From Flectonema sp. DT1601 (Eukaryota; Euglenozoa; Diplonemea; Diplonemida; Diplonemidae), in contig OZ025829.1 in NCBI GenBank assembly GCA_964019425.1, positions 682,001-746,000 on the forward strand: a DNA stretch of 64,000 nucleotides, given 5' to 3'. Made by a program: the position numbers and the translations under genes. This document shows, piece by piece, positions 9,994 to 21,890 of this stretch (positions are counted from its first letter, which is position 1; each line of letters starts with the position of its first letter). Under the pieces are notes generated by a model. That model was not told where the DNA came from and made no database searches. It worked only from the letters and a program-made list of their open reading frames with translations.

Positions 9994-11133
9994 ATGTTTA
10001 GAGCCTCTGTCTTCGTATCACAAAAATCAATTATATACAACCAAACAAGACTACCTTCAGTTTGGTTGGAAGACAATAGAAGAGAATGCATTAATGAAGT
10101 CTCATTACAAAGGACTTCAGACAGGTATGGTTTAGAATCAGTACTAAAAAACAGAATCATTTCAGATTATAAAGAGAAAGACGATAATCTTATTGTAAAC
10201 TGGGAAGATGGATCTGAGAGTAAATATCCAACGTCGTGGATTGATGAACAAATATCAACGAACAGTCAGCAACCGACTGCGATAACAAACTCAAATCTAG
10301 CGAACATTCCAAAATCAGTTTTTGATATTGACATCCACTACTGGGGTTCTTCCTCAACAGGAGCTTTAACTACTCTTCCTGAAAGTGATTGGAAAGAAGT
10401 GCAACAGTCTAAAACAGCTGCATCGGAATGGGTCTTTAACATTAAAAAATATGGATTTGGTCTGATGAGAAATTTCAACGGAAGCGAAGAGGGAGTTGGT
10501 AAACTTGCCGAAGTGACCGGCAACTACATTAGAAATTCTGTTTTTGGTGGATACTGGTCTTTTGGTGCAGGATACGAGCATGCTGATACAGCCTACAGCA
10601 CGGAAGGATTACCTGCTCACGTTGATGGTTGCTACTGTTATGACCCACCAGGTCTGCAGATGTTGTCTTGCACTGAATATGATGCTGTTGGTGGACTGAC
10701 ATTACTCAATGATGGGTTTTCTATTTTAAAAGACTTCCGTCAACAGCATCCAGAAGAGTTCAGGCTGCTTCAAGTAACTCCTTTATCATTCTCTTATTAT
10801 GATATAGAGAGGGGAATTCATTTACAAAATAAGACTCCTGTAATCGTTTCTGACTTTGATAATAATGTCAGGCAATTTCGTTTTAATGACTGCGATAGAG
10901 ATCCCTTTCCAATTAATACTCCAGTAGAAGTGTATGAGGCTTGGAACACATTATCTTACTTTGTGAAGACAGCAACACCGGTTCAATTCCAACTACTGCC
11001 AGGAACAGCACTTATATTCGACAACTGGAGACTACTACACACGAGAACTGGATTTACTGGAAAGAGAAACCTCGTTGGATGCTATTTAAATATGGAAGAT
11101 TTTCATTCAAAAATTCGCACTAGAGAAGCCTGA
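9994..11133 (+). CDS. Gamma-butyrobetaine/trimethyllysine dioxygenase-like Fe(II)/2-oxoglutarate oxygenase
   Basis: The protein (379 aa) resembles the carnitine-biosynthesis hydroxylases BBOX1 and TMLHE, which hydroxylate gamma-butyrobetaine or trimethyllysine using Fe(II), O2 and 2-oxoglutarate. The facial triad is visible: H209-x-D211 in PAHVDG, and H349 in NWRLLHTRTG, with R351 as the likely 2-oxoglutarate anchor. The N-terminal region (about 45-85) keeps the W-x-DG-S-x-Y-x-x-W pattern of the family's small domain, but where the family has a W-L-R-D-N-C-x-C-x-x-C zinc motif this protein reads SWIDEQIS with no cysteines. The start at 9994 follows an acceptor at 9966. Substrate cannot be assigned from sequence; a carnitine-pathway role is inference. 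Confidence 0.85.
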   Translation: MFRASVFVSQKSIIYNQTRLPSVWLEDNRRECINEVSLQRTSDRYGLESVLKNRIISDYKEKDDNLIVNWEDGSESKYPTSWIDEQISTNSQQPTAITNSNLANIPKSVFDIDIHYWGSSSTGALTTLPESDWKEVQQSKTAASEWVFNIKKYGFGLMRNFNGSEEGVGKLAEVTGNYIRNSVFGGYWSFGAGYEHADTAYSTEGLPAHVDGCYCYDPPGLQMLSCTEYDAVGGLTLLNDGFSILKDFRQQHPEEFRLLQVTPLSFSYYDIERGIHLQNKTPVIVSDFDNNVRQFRFNDCDRDPFPINTPVEVYEAWNTLSYFVKTATPVQFQLLPGTALIFDNWRLLHTRTGFTGKRNLVGCYLNMEDFHSKIRTREA

Positions 11134-13187
<2,054 letters not shown>

Positions 13188-13504
13188 GTGGCTCAACTTC
13201 TTAACGTAAAGTAATCACATCCATCCATACCCCCCAGTTTTCTTTTTTTAATTTTAAACAAGTCACCAGTAAGGGCACAACTGTCACATTTTGTGTGCTT
13301 CGATGTCGTTTTCCACCAGATTCACTTCTCCAGCCCCGTTTCTAAAGCGATCTGAGACTTGTAGTCAAGTCTCGATTGTTCTTTACTCTCTCTCGTTGAC
13401 ATAGAAATGTTACCCCATCCATTGTAAATCAGACTTCCACCTGACTACTTAAACTGCTTGTGACCTGCTTACACCTTTTTCTACAGATCAACAACTATGA
13501 CACG
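13188..13504. other. Spacer between tubulin and IQ gene
   Basis: It holds the tubulin 3' region and a pyrimidine tract ending in CTACAG at 13486. The first ATG after that acceptor (13497) opens a three-codon frame ending in TGA that overlaps the next ATG (13505). No gene is supported. Confidence 0.75.
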
Positions 13505-14656
13505 ATGACTGACGTAGTAATGATACAGAATGCCTGGCGGTGCAATTCATCTCGATTTGAACTCCGCTGGCGGATGCTAAAACGAGAACACGAAGAGAAA
13601 GTTCAAAAACGAATGCAAGCAGCGACACTAATTCAGAAGAATTATCAAAAAAGTCAGGCGGTGAGAGGGGCTCGAACTAGACGGAAAATTCTTCAAGAAG
13701 AGAGAGCGATATTAGTTGAATCGCATAGCCTACCTAAGCTGGTAGAAGATGTAATTCCAGATGATGAAGATACTCAGGTGGTATCTCCAGAAGTCATCTC
13801 TGCAGAAAAGATTCAGCGAGCCTACCGCTCATACAACTCTAGACTCTACCTACGATGGAAACGAGAAGCTAGAGAAGAATTATTACAAAAAGTACTTCGT
13901 AGAGAACACCAACAACAACTACTAATAGTGTCAGATATACTAACACGAATAGCTCATGGATACTTATATCGCTTACAGCTATTTCAGTATAAACTTAATA
14001 ACGAAAAGCTACAATTGGAAGCCTCTGAATTACTAGAGAGACAAACAAAAAGTGCCATAGCAATTCAAAGAGCTTGGAGATGTAAATGGAGTAGAGACGT
14101 AGTTGATTTTATGAAATTAGAAAAACGAATGGCGAAGAGAAGACTGAGAGAAAAATTAAGAACTCCATCATTTTATGCTGATTGCAAACATTTACACGAC
14201 GCTGCTTTGATTATACAGAGAACATGGAGGGGATTCGTTTCTCGCAGGTACGCAACTTTGTTTAGAGAAAGACGTGCTATTGCAGAAGAGAAAGCTCGCA
14301 TTCAACAACAAGCCATTCATCGAATGAAAGTAAGTCGAGTGACTGACATTCAGAGAGTCTACAGAGGTTACTACTGTCGCTGTAGTACAAATATTCTGTT
14401 TAGTGATCGACGTTCTATAATCGCTTCCTCTCATATTACTGAAACTGCTGAGGTTTCCGCAACAGCTATTCAAAAACACGTTCGTCGACTTCTCTCAACA
14501 TTTAACGTCGTCTATATTAAATATCTACGAGGAGAAGAATTAGAAGCCCAACTGCTTGAAGAACGTAAGGCTGCAGCTCGAATTGTCATAGCTGCCTTTG
14601 TAGTAAAGCAAAAGAAATCAAAGCGGGATCGAAAATCTAAGAGACTAGAACGGTAG
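13505..14656 (+). CDS. Multi-IQ-motif protein, 383 aa
   Basis: The start is the ATG at 13505; the frame extends upstream only through a GTG codon that lies before the acceptor (CTACAG, ends 13486). At least six IQ-like motifs are spread along the protein in the form I-Q-x-x-[WYF/H]-R, for example IQNAWR, IQRAYR, IQRAWR, IQRTWRG, IQRVYRG and IQKHVR. IQ motifs bind calmodulin or related EF-hand light chains. The rest is basic, helical and coiled-coil-like, and ends in a Lys/Arg-rich tail. No motor domain is present, so it is not a myosin. A role in the flagellum or cytoskeleton is plausible for IQ arrays in protists, but is inference. Confidence 0.85.
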   Translation: MTDVVMIQNAWRCNSSRFELRWRMLKREHEEKVQKRMQAATLIQKNYQKSQAVRGARTRRKILQEERAILVESHSLPKLVEDVIPDDEDTQVVSPEVISAEKIQRAYRSYNSRLYLRWKREAREELLQKVLRREHQQQLLIVSDILTRIAHGYLYRLQLFQYKLNNEKLQLEASELLERQTKSAIAIQRAWRCKWSRDVVDFMKLEKRMAKRRLREKLRTPSFYADCKHLHDAALIIQRTWRGFVSRRYATLFRERRAIAEEKARIQQQAIHRMKVSRVTDIQRVYRGYYCRCSTNILFSDRRSIIASSHITETAEVSATAIQKHVRRLLSTFNVVYIKYLRGEELEAQLLEERKAAARIVIAAFVVKQKKSKRDRKSKRLER

Positions 14657-14889
14657 TTAGGATTATTAATTTGTTTCACTCCTCTAATTCATTTACACTG
14701 CTCAAAGAAGTCGATAGCTGTAGTGACGAATAATTATTAATTACCCCCTCAGAGTAACATCCACCACCATGTCTATTTATGTCGTGATGTTCAGTAGCTT
14801 GTATTATTAGCAATCCTCCGGTTAATCTGTTCATCTTCCAAAAACAGCAAAAAAAAAAAAAATAAAAAACAACAAAAAATAAAAAAACA

Positions 14890-15111
14890 ATGTTGCGTCA
14901 TACTAACATAGCTTTACAAGCTTGGTACACCAGAACTGGACAAAAGAAACATAACATCGTCCAGAACAGGGTTATTCACAGACGTCAGTGTCACAGTGCA
15001 TGGTATTTATTGAAGAAAAAGCCAAGTTCGTACACATGCCCATTGTGCAATGAACCGAAATTACCAAAATTGTATTGCAGAAAGGAGGAATGCAGAAGGG
15101 AAAGACCGTAG
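14890..15111 (+). CDS. Small zinc-ribbon basic protein, possibly a mitochondrial ribosomal protein
   Basis: The 73-aa protein starts at 14890 after an A-rich leader; a candidate acceptor AAAACAG ends at 14847. The C-terminal half has C-x2-C-x9-C-x4-C (CPLC...YCRKEEC), a zinc-ribbon pattern, flanked by Lys/Arg-rich sequence. The N-terminus is basic and nearly free of acidic residues, as mitochondrial presequences are. Such short basic zinc ribbons occur in ribosomal proteins; bL32m is my first guess and an eL40-like ribbon the second, since eL40 has C-x2-C-x10-C-x4-C. Neither match is decisive. Its size and composition support a real gene. Confidence 0.6.
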   Translation: MLRHTNIALQAWYTRTGQKKHNIVQNRVIHRRQCHSAWYLLKKKPSSYTCPLCNEPKLPKLYCRKEECRRERP

Positions 15112-15669
15112 GCTGTATAAGATGAAGCTTGTTAAGTATTATTACTGACAGGTCAGTTCCTTAAATGGTCAGAAAGTCGATTATTTTGGTACAAACCTCT
15201 GTCTGACTTTCTGCTGTGACATTGAGTGGGAGGTTTACCAACAATGAAATACCACTACTCTTATCGTCGCTTTACTTATCCAATGATGGGGGAACGCACT
15301 CGTGGGTTTTCAGATTCTGGTGACAAAACGGAAGTTTGGCTGGTCCATCACATCAATAGTTAACAATTAAGTCGATATCACTGGTAGTAGAAGCCAGTCA
15401 CTGTCATCTAAAAAACTCTATTACATTTTGTTAATAAAATTAATTTTTCTGTTTTTGAAAACAGATCAAAAATCTATATTAAGTGTACTGATGATGATGT
15501 CTTGAAGCAAGTGATTACTCTATCCTATGATTCGTTTTACCAGATTCACATTATGAAAAATATATAATAATTTACTGTTAAAGAGATAGAGAGCTTGGTG
15601 ACAATACTTTATATAAAACATATTAATTCAACTCAAATAGGGATCTGTTGTTTTTTTAGAAACAACAAA
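15112..15669. other. Complex spacer with a pseudoknot-like fold
   Basis: Unlike other spacers it has few homopolymers. A 9-bp helix (15170-15178 with 15205-15213) is crossed by a 7-bp helix (15193-15199 with 15230-15236). A further hairpin ACTGG...CCAGT lies near 15379-15397. The acceptor TTTTTTTAG ends at 15659, ten bases before the sulfatase ATG. An unannotated RNA is possible but no family is recognised. Confidence 0.55.
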
Positions 15670-17331
15670 ATGACTTCGACCATCTTAGCGGCAGCGGTTA
15701 TGGCTGCAGCATCAAAACCTAATTTCATCGTGTTTTATGCTGATGATATGGGTTTTGGTGATTTAGGATGTTATGGTCATCCAATGAGTGACACACCTAA
15801 TTTAGATAAGTTGTGTAGCGAAGGTACGAAATTCGCGAGTATGTACACGTCGAGTCCAGTCTGTTCACCAAGTAGAGCCGGACTGCTAACTGGTAGATAC
15901 CAGATGAGATCTGGTGTTTACCCAGGTGTTTTTATTCCATCCAGCGCATCTGGACTTCCAGCAAATGAAACGACCATGGCTGCGGCATTAAAGACTATCG
16001 GCTATAACACTGGTATGGTTGGAAAATGGCATTTAGGTGTTGGTGAAAACTGGGAATACATTCCAACCGAACACGGATTTGACAGTTGGATGGGAGTACC
16101 GTACTCACATGATATGCCTGATCCGAACTTATGCTTTTACAATCCGGGTACGCCTGGTATCCCTTGCTTTCCTGGTACTAATCCTGAACCTATGCACACA
16201 ACTTGTCCAACAAACTTACAAAACTTTTCAAAACCAAATTCACTAGTTGCAAAACTATCTTCCGCTGAGTACATCGCCAAGGCTCTTGCTGGAAACCCAG
16301 AAGCTTCCGGCGGTGAAGTTCAAATTCCACTCTTCAACGGAACCAAAGGCAACATGGGCATCCTTCAACAACCAGCCAACCTCACAACTTTAGATGATCT
16401 GTACACAACTGCGGCTGTTAATTTCGTAAGAGAAATGTCAAAGAAGCCAGAACCATTCATGTTGTATTATGCTTTCCAGCATACTCATCACCCGGACTAT
16501 GCTGGAAAGCAGTTCTTTAACACCACTGCACGAGGAATGTTTGGAGATTCTATCAAAGCGTTGGATTGGTCTCTTGGGGAAGTTTTATCAGCTTTGAAGG
16601 ATAGTGGTAAGGAAGATAACACACTCGTCTTCTTCTCTGCTGATAACGGTCCTTCTCTAATGAGACTTCAGAGAGGTGGAAATGCCGGTCTACTCCGATG
16701 TGGTAAAGGAACTACTTGGGAGGGAGGTCAGCGAGTACCAGGAATTATGAAATGGCCGGGTAAGATCGCTGCAGGTACTCTAACTAGAGAGATTGCATCA
16801 ACGATGGATTTATACGCGACGGTTATGAAACTTGTTGGAATTGAACTTCCAACAGACAGAGTCTACGACTCTGTAGACATGTCTCCATTTCTATTTCAGG
16901 AGGCTGGTGATGTTCGTGAAGCCTACTACTACTGGGACAAGGGTGTTAGTAGTAACGCAAACTTAAACGCCATCAGATGGAGAGAATGGAAAGTTCACTT
17001 CCGCACTACTGGATCGCATTGCCCAGATAATTATTTTGTTCCAACTTGTCGTGCGAATTACTCTTCAGGTATCTTAGATACTCCATTGTTATTCAATTTA
17101 AACCACGATGCTGGAGAACAAGTTCCTCTTGATTACCACCGCACAACATTCAAATACGTCGTTTCAAAGATCGAGGAATTAAGAACGGCTCATCTTGCCT
17201 CACCAGGACTCTTTGGGCCTTCACAAATTGATAAGCATGATGCGATGGCACAGCCATGTTGCAAGCAAAGTTGTAAGGCAGGAAAGGATCCAAATACCCT
17301 TCCAGCGTGCTGCCGTACTAATCCGTATTAA
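15670..17331 (+). CDS. Arylsulfatase A-type sulfatase, secreted or lysosomal
   Basis: The 553-aa protein hydrolyses sulfate esters using a formylglycine made from the cysteine in the signature C65-S-P-S-R, followed by LLTGRYQMRSG as in the family. The metal-binding pair D25-D26 (YADDMGFGD) and a later SADNGP motif are present. A short Ala-rich hydrophobic N-terminus (residues 1-15) may be a signal peptide. The cysteine-rich tail (QPCCKQSC...ACC) resembles the C-terminus of arylsulfatase A/GALNS relatives. The ATG at 15670 is chosen over upstream TTG because the acceptor TTTTTTTAG ends at 15659. The substrate is unknown; sulfated polysaccharide scavenging or lysosomal turnover would fit a phagotroph. 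A maturase gene is not in the window. Confidence 0.92.
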   Translation: MTSTILAAAVMAAASKPNFIVFYADDMGFGDLGCYGHPMSDTPNLDKLCSEGTKFASMYTSSPVCSPSRAGLLTGRYQMRSGVYPGVFIPSSASGLPANETTMAAALKTIGYNTGMVGKWHLGVGENWEYIPTEHGFDSWMGVPYSHDMPDPNLCFYNPGTPGIPCFPGTNPEPMHTTCPTNLQNFSKPNSLVAKLSSAEYIAKALAGNPEASGGEVQIPLFNGTKGNMGILQQPANLTTLDDLYTTAAVNFVREMSKKPEPFMLYYAFQHTHHPDYAGKQFFNTTARGMFGDSIKALDWSLGEVLSALKDSGKEDNTLVFFSADNGPSLMRLQRGGNAGLLRCGKGTTWEGGQRVPGIMKWPGKIAAGTLTREIASTMDLYATVMKLVGIELPTDRVYDSVDMSPFLFQEAGDVREAYYYWDKGVSSNANLNAIRWREWKVHFRTTGSHCPDNYFVPTCRANYSSGILDTPLLFNLNHDAGEQVPLDYHRTTFKYVVSKIEELRTAHLASPGLFGPSQIDKHDAMAQPCCKQSCKAGKDPNTLPACCRTNPY

Positions 17332-17920
17332 ACAATAAAGGTACTCGCTCGTTTAGTGGTACTCGTTTAGTCGAGTGTAGTAGTTATTTAAAAAAAAAAA
17401 AAAAAAAGAACAAACATAAACGTTTCTTTCCTCCTCCATAATGCGTTTTTTTTCGTCTGATTGTGCGTGAAGATATTTTTTTTCCCCTTCCGAATAATTT
17501 TCCGAATGACATTATTTTATTTCTCTCTTTGTGAGTTTCATTAATGATGAGTTTAAAGGCGGCTGGTATTGAGGGTATCAGTCATTTCTATTACGATTTC
17601 TTGTAACAACCGTGCGTATGATGAATAGCTTAGTGCCAACTAGCCTGAGATCGTTTCTTGTTGGTTGGCAAATGAGGGTTATTCTTGTCGTGTCCGATTT
17701 TTAGGTAGAAAAAAAAAAAAAAAAAAAAATCCTCCCTCGGTACCATTTAAGGCTTGTCTTAGCATTATCATTTTTTTGATTAAGAATTGCTCGCACTATA
17801 AATCTAACGAAACAGCTCTCTCCACACTGTAGTCAAAAAAACAGGTATTTTTTAATTATTATGTGTGTTGTTTGATTATATGTTTTTGTTTTGTTTTACA
17901 GGTGGGAGGTGGGGGGAGGT
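17332..17920. other. Spacer after sulfatase
   Basis: Contains poly-A tracts (17389-17407, 17709-17729) and the acceptor TTGTTTTACAG ending at 17901 before the next gene. No gene or RNA is supported. Confidence 0.75.
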
Positions 17921-19249
17921 ATGGCCATCGCAGAGTTGCTGGACCATCTCCGGTTAGAATTTCCAGATTCACTGGCCAGTGGTTTAGTTGAACATCAAGT
18001 GTGTAGTGCAAGAGATCTACTGAACGCTGATATCGAACAACTGCGAGATGACGGAATCTTACCTCAAAGACATTGCAGAAGACTCGCTCGATATGTACTG
18101 AGAAACGGAAGACATTTTCCACCACTGCCAGTTGTGTCTTCTGATGAAGGGTCTCCTCCAAGACCAGCTAAATTAGCAGGTTCACCATCACTACCACCAC
18201 CACAACCACAACCAGTAAGAGAAGAACCACCTCAATTCCCACAATCAGATTTAACAAATGAAGTCTTACTTGAAAATAGACATCTGAAAGATGACAATAC
18301 AAAGTTGAGAAATATCATCGCGTCTCTTGAGGCAAACATGGCTGGTGTTGACCTTCATAGATTAAAAGAACAACAGCAGGAGGAACAAGATAGACTTCGA
18401 GAACTAAAATTGCAACAGGAGTTGGAGGAAATTCAGATTCGTCGAATGGAAAAGATTGGAAAGCAACCGTCGAGAACCGCAATACCTCCTCAGCAAGCAC
18501 CCCCAGCTTATAATGATTTAGGGAGTTATGGAGCTGGTGTTGGTGTTGGCGTCACAAGGGAACACACACCTCCTGGAAACACTTCATCAGTTACCAGTCC
18601 AATAAGACCAACACAGATTACTTCAAGTATGATGATGAGAGAGATTCCATCACAATTATCAAGTCATTTGAATAATATTAGCGCCGCAGTTCCGATTGAC
18701 GTCATACGCACTGAACCTTTACTTAGTACCAGGACTCATATTCCTACTGGTACTGTTCCACCTGTTGCGGTATCTCCAGCAGCTGTTTTAGAAGGTGTCA
18801 ATTTATTCCAAAATGGATATAACATTGAAGACCGTAGACGTGCAAACACTGGTCGACTCAAACAAATGGGAATGCATATTGAACAGCAACAGAGAGAAGT
18901 AGATGAAAGAGCTCTACGACTACGTGAGATCGAAGACAAGTTAAGGAATTCCAGACATCAAGGAACTCATCAAACACAACTTACAGGATCAATAAATATA
19001 AATCCAAGTACCGGACTACTCAATGGTACTACTGACATTCGAGCAAACCCAGACTTGGCAACTGACCATCGACTAGCTGAAGCCATGAGGCGAATCGAAA
19101 TGCGGGCACAATCAAATAACCCAACGGGAGCTGCCAATACTGGAATCGCTTATACCGCTGCAGCAGAAGCACGAATTCAATCAAGACTGAATAGTTATAC
19201 TCAAGGCAGTGACACAGTTGATCATTTTGGTGGAATATTCCGTCATTAG
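17921..19249 (+). CDS. Coiled-coil protein with possible SAM-like head, 442 aa
   Basis: The start is the ATG at 17921, 19 bases after the acceptor TTGTTTTACAG (ends 17901). Residues 5-65 resemble a SAM domain in spacing (LLDHLRLEF, then DLLNADIEQLRDDGILPQRHCRRLARYVL), a fold used for protein-protein or RNA contacts; this call is tentative. A Pro-rich linker follows, then a coiled coil at about 116-180 (Glu/Gln/Leu heptads) and a second at about 303-346. The C-terminal 100 residues are Asn/Ala/Arg-rich. No membrane span or signal is seen. A scaffold role is inference from the domain layout. Confidence 0.75.
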   Translation: MAIAELLDHLRLEFPDSLASGLVEHQVCSARDLLNADIEQLRDDGILPQRHCRRLARYVLRNGRHFPPLPVVSSDEGSPPRPAKLAGSPSLPPPQPQPVREEPPQFPQSDLTNEVLLENRHLKDDNTKLRNIIASLEANMAGVDLHRLKEQQQEEQDRLRELKLQQELEEIQIRRMEKIGKQPSRTAIPPQQAPPAYNDLGSYGAGVGVGVTREHTPPGNTSSVTSPIRPTQITSSMMMREIPSQLSSHLNNISAAVPIDVIRTEPLLSTRTHIPTGTVPPVAVSPAAVLEGVNLFQNGYNIEDRRRANTGRLKQMGMHIEQQQREVDERALRLREIEDKLRNSRHQGTHQTQLTGSININPSTGLLNGTTDIRANPDLATDHRLAEAMRRIEMRAQSNNPTGAANTGIAYTAAAEARIQSRLNSYTQGSDTVDHFGGIFRH

Positions 19250-19799
19250 TTACTGTGGAAGGTTGTTGACCTTTTTGTTTTTTTTATTTTAGCTGGACAT
19301 TTCGGTCTGCAATTTTTGTTTCTTTTTTTTTTTCCCCTCCTCTCTGTATTGTAGTAAATATACTTTTTTTTTTTTTTTTTTTTTTTTACCCTATTTTTTT
19401 GTGGGAGGAATCATCGCAGTGGCTTCTGTCGATGTGGCACCACTTTGTTAGTTGTTGTACAAAAAAAGAGTAAGTTAAGTTTCCGAATATAATGCGGTGA
19501 GCGTAATCGGTTTCATCTGTTAGGCAATTCCGTCTTCCCCCCCTTCCTTTCGTTGTGTTTTGTAACCAAATTGTGTTCCCCATTTTAGATATTCTTGTAT
19601 AAGTTAAATGCGAAATTATTTTAAAGTCCAGTAGAGGGAGAACCTCCCTGAGGTTGGGTAACCTTTTCAGTAGTTTCACGATAACGATAATTAACTTTAA
19701 GTCGTATTATTAGGGACGGTAGTCTTTTTGGTTTATTAGTTAGAGTTTATTTATTTATTTTTTTTTTTACAGTTTTTAAAAAAAAAAAAAAAAAAAAAA
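19250..19799. other. Spacer with acceptor and poly-A leader
   Basis: T-tracts lie at 19327-19334 and 19363-19387. The acceptor TTTTTTTTAC-AG ends at 19772. What follows up to the next start is only T5 and an A-run of 22 bases, so the 5' leader of the CCCH gene would be almost pure A. No gene is supported. Confidence 0.8.
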
Positions 19800-20984
19800 A
19801 TGACTGGACCAACCATAGTAGCAGCACCTCTTGTAAGTATGCCCCTTGTCAGTTCGATAAAGGGGTGCATACCTATAAAGGACCCAATGGCAAAGCACCT
19901 CACTGTTTACGATGTTCCATTTGATAAAATTATACCGACAGCAGGACTGAAAGGAAAGGGTCACAGGTCATGTCTGTGTATGTTATTTCTGAAAGGTCGT
20001 TGTGGACAAGGTAAAAAGTGTAAGTCTTTTCACGTTGACAGAGTTTTCGTTGAGAAAATGAGACTTGAACACGGTGTGGAGATTGAGGAGAATTTTATTA
20101 CGGAAGTAGTAGTTTTCAATTCCAATAACTTAGTTTTCGCGGTAAGATTTCCAGCAGTTACGAAAACCAGAGGACTTGATGAATATCGAAGAGCATTCTC
20201 TAATGGCACACACGTACCAATGAAGCTTTGCGATAGCTCTACATGCGCAGATGGTGAATCTTGCAAACACATTCACATCAAAGAAGCTGAACTTCAATCA
20301 CTCAACACCAGACGACTTCGAACTCCTTGCTGTGGACAACACGGAGATCGTCACGACATTAAAGACTGTGCTGTGTATAGATTACCAGGTTCTAATACTA
20401 TTTCTATTCCTTCTAACATGCTGGCTTGGAATGAAGCTTCGAAGAGAATTGCCAGGGGACACATCTTCTCAGCGAGAGAAATCTGCAAACCGCACATCAC
20501 AGGGAGATGTAAGTATGGAAAGTCATGTGGTCATTTACATGTTTGTAGAATCTGGTGGAAACAATGTGGAGACCAGTCAGCGAATCAGACGAATGTTACA
20601 TCAGCGAGTGTTACTCCGAATAGCACGCAGTCGCTTACTCCTCCACGATCACCTCGGATTCAACAGAGAGGTGGTATTTATTATCCGCCATCAATGAGGA
20701 TGATGTCAGGTATCACACCTACCAGCACTCCATCGATTACACCATCGGTGACTCCTCCTCCTTCACCTCGTGTGGAGAAGCGTAGAGTTGTTATTAGCGA
20801 CCAAAGACTAGCTCCGGCTTACAGGTTTATTAATGATGATAATGAATTATCAGATCTTATAAATGAGGAATCTTTTACTCTTCCAGTCTGGAATGAAAAA
20901 TCCCCTCCGATGTTGGGAAAGATGTGCTCCGCTGAGTTCTGTAGACTGGACCCGCTTCCTCTACATCTTCAGGTTCAACAATAA
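19800..20984 (+). CDS. Three-finger CCCH zinc-finger protein
   Basis: The 394-aa protein has two canonical fingers, C-x7-C-x5-C-x3-H at about 60-80 (LFLKGRCGQGKKCKSFH) and 229-247 (PHITGRCKYGKSCGHLH), and a shorter C-x4-C-x5-C-x3-H at 144-159. CCCH fingers usually bind single-stranded, often AU-rich, RNA. The C-terminal 150 residues are Ser/Thr/Pro-rich with SPR and TPP pieces, likely disordered and phosphorylated. In organisms with polycistronic transcription, gene control is mostly post-transcriptional and CCCH proteins are abundant; a role in mRNA stability or translation is inferred. The ATG follows an A-run directly, an unusual leader. Confidence 0.88.
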   Translation: MTGPTIVAAPLVSMPLVSSIKGCIPIKDPMAKHLTVYDVPFDKIIPTAGLKGKGHRSCLCMLFLKGRCGQGKKCKSFHVDRVFVEKMRLEHGVEIEENFITEVVVFNSNNLVFAVRFPAVTKTRGLDEYRRAFSNGTHVPMKLCDSSTCADGESCKHIHIKEAELQSLNTRRLRTPCCGQHGDRHDIKDCAVYRLPGSNTISIPSNMLAWNEASKRIARGHIFSAREICKPHITGRCKYGKSCGHLHVCRIWWKQCGDQSANQTNVTSASVTPNSTQSLTPPRSPRIQQRGGIYYPPSMRMMSGITPTSTPSITPSVTPPPSPRVEKRRVVISDQRLAPAYRFINDDNELSDLINEESFTLPVWNEKSPPMLGKMCSAEFCRLDPLPLHLQVQQ

Positions 20985-21804
20985 AAAAAAAAAAATTTCT
21001 TTAATTACGGCAAATCAAAGGGAAGAATACTTTTCTCCCTTTTTCTCCGATAAGCAAGAAAAAAAAAAAAAAAAAAAAAAAATAGATAATCCTTTTTTTT
21101 TTCCGAAAGGAAAATAAACAAATATAATCAAAACATTTTTTTTGAGAACTTTCTCGACACCCGTTGTATACATCGTTGATTAAATAACTTAAGTGAGTGT
21201 TTTTTTCAAAAAAAAAAAAAAAAAAAAAAAAAGGGGGTTTTAACTTCCTTTCCTTTTAAAATGAGTATTGTGCTATATATCGAACATGGATGGCTTTGTC
21301 CGAGTCTTTTTAGGTACTCGTTTTTTAGATGATACCCCTCAGTCCTCGTTCAATTTTTGGGAGGATTTTCTTGTTTTATTTGGCCACAGTGTTGGGGTTT
21401 CCGTATTTCTTTTTTTTTTTTTTTTTTTTTTTTGAATAACAATAATAAGAAAAAGTCTTTTCATTTCTTTTTTCCTTTAGTGGTTTGGAGAAATGGAGAA
21501 TTTTTGTTGTCATTCACCAGTCGATTCCTGTTAGCTTTTTTACAAGTTTTTTTTTTTTGGGCATGCAAATCTCTCTTGTTTGTGTTTATAAAAGTATGAT
21601 GCAAAAGACAGAAAAAGAAAATAGTACTGCATCTCCTCGTGTATGCTGCTTATCTCAATTGGCTATTGTTGTTTAGCAAAATAAAATAAGAGAAATTATT
21701 AGTTAATGTGTGAGAGGGCAGATGACATTTATTGGTGTCTTCCTTTATGCAGTTGAAGTATTCAATAAAATTAGGCTGTTCTCTCGCTCTATGTCTCTCT
21801 TGTT

Positions 21805-21858
21805 GAAGAACTGTTTATTATCGGATTGTTTTAAGTGATTTATCAGTCTGATAACAAC

Positions 21859-21890
<32 letters not shown>

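Noticed and set aside
20251..20697. A 148-codon plus-strand frame in another phase
   Set aside because: Shadow of the CCCH gene, whose fingers are intact in the main frame.
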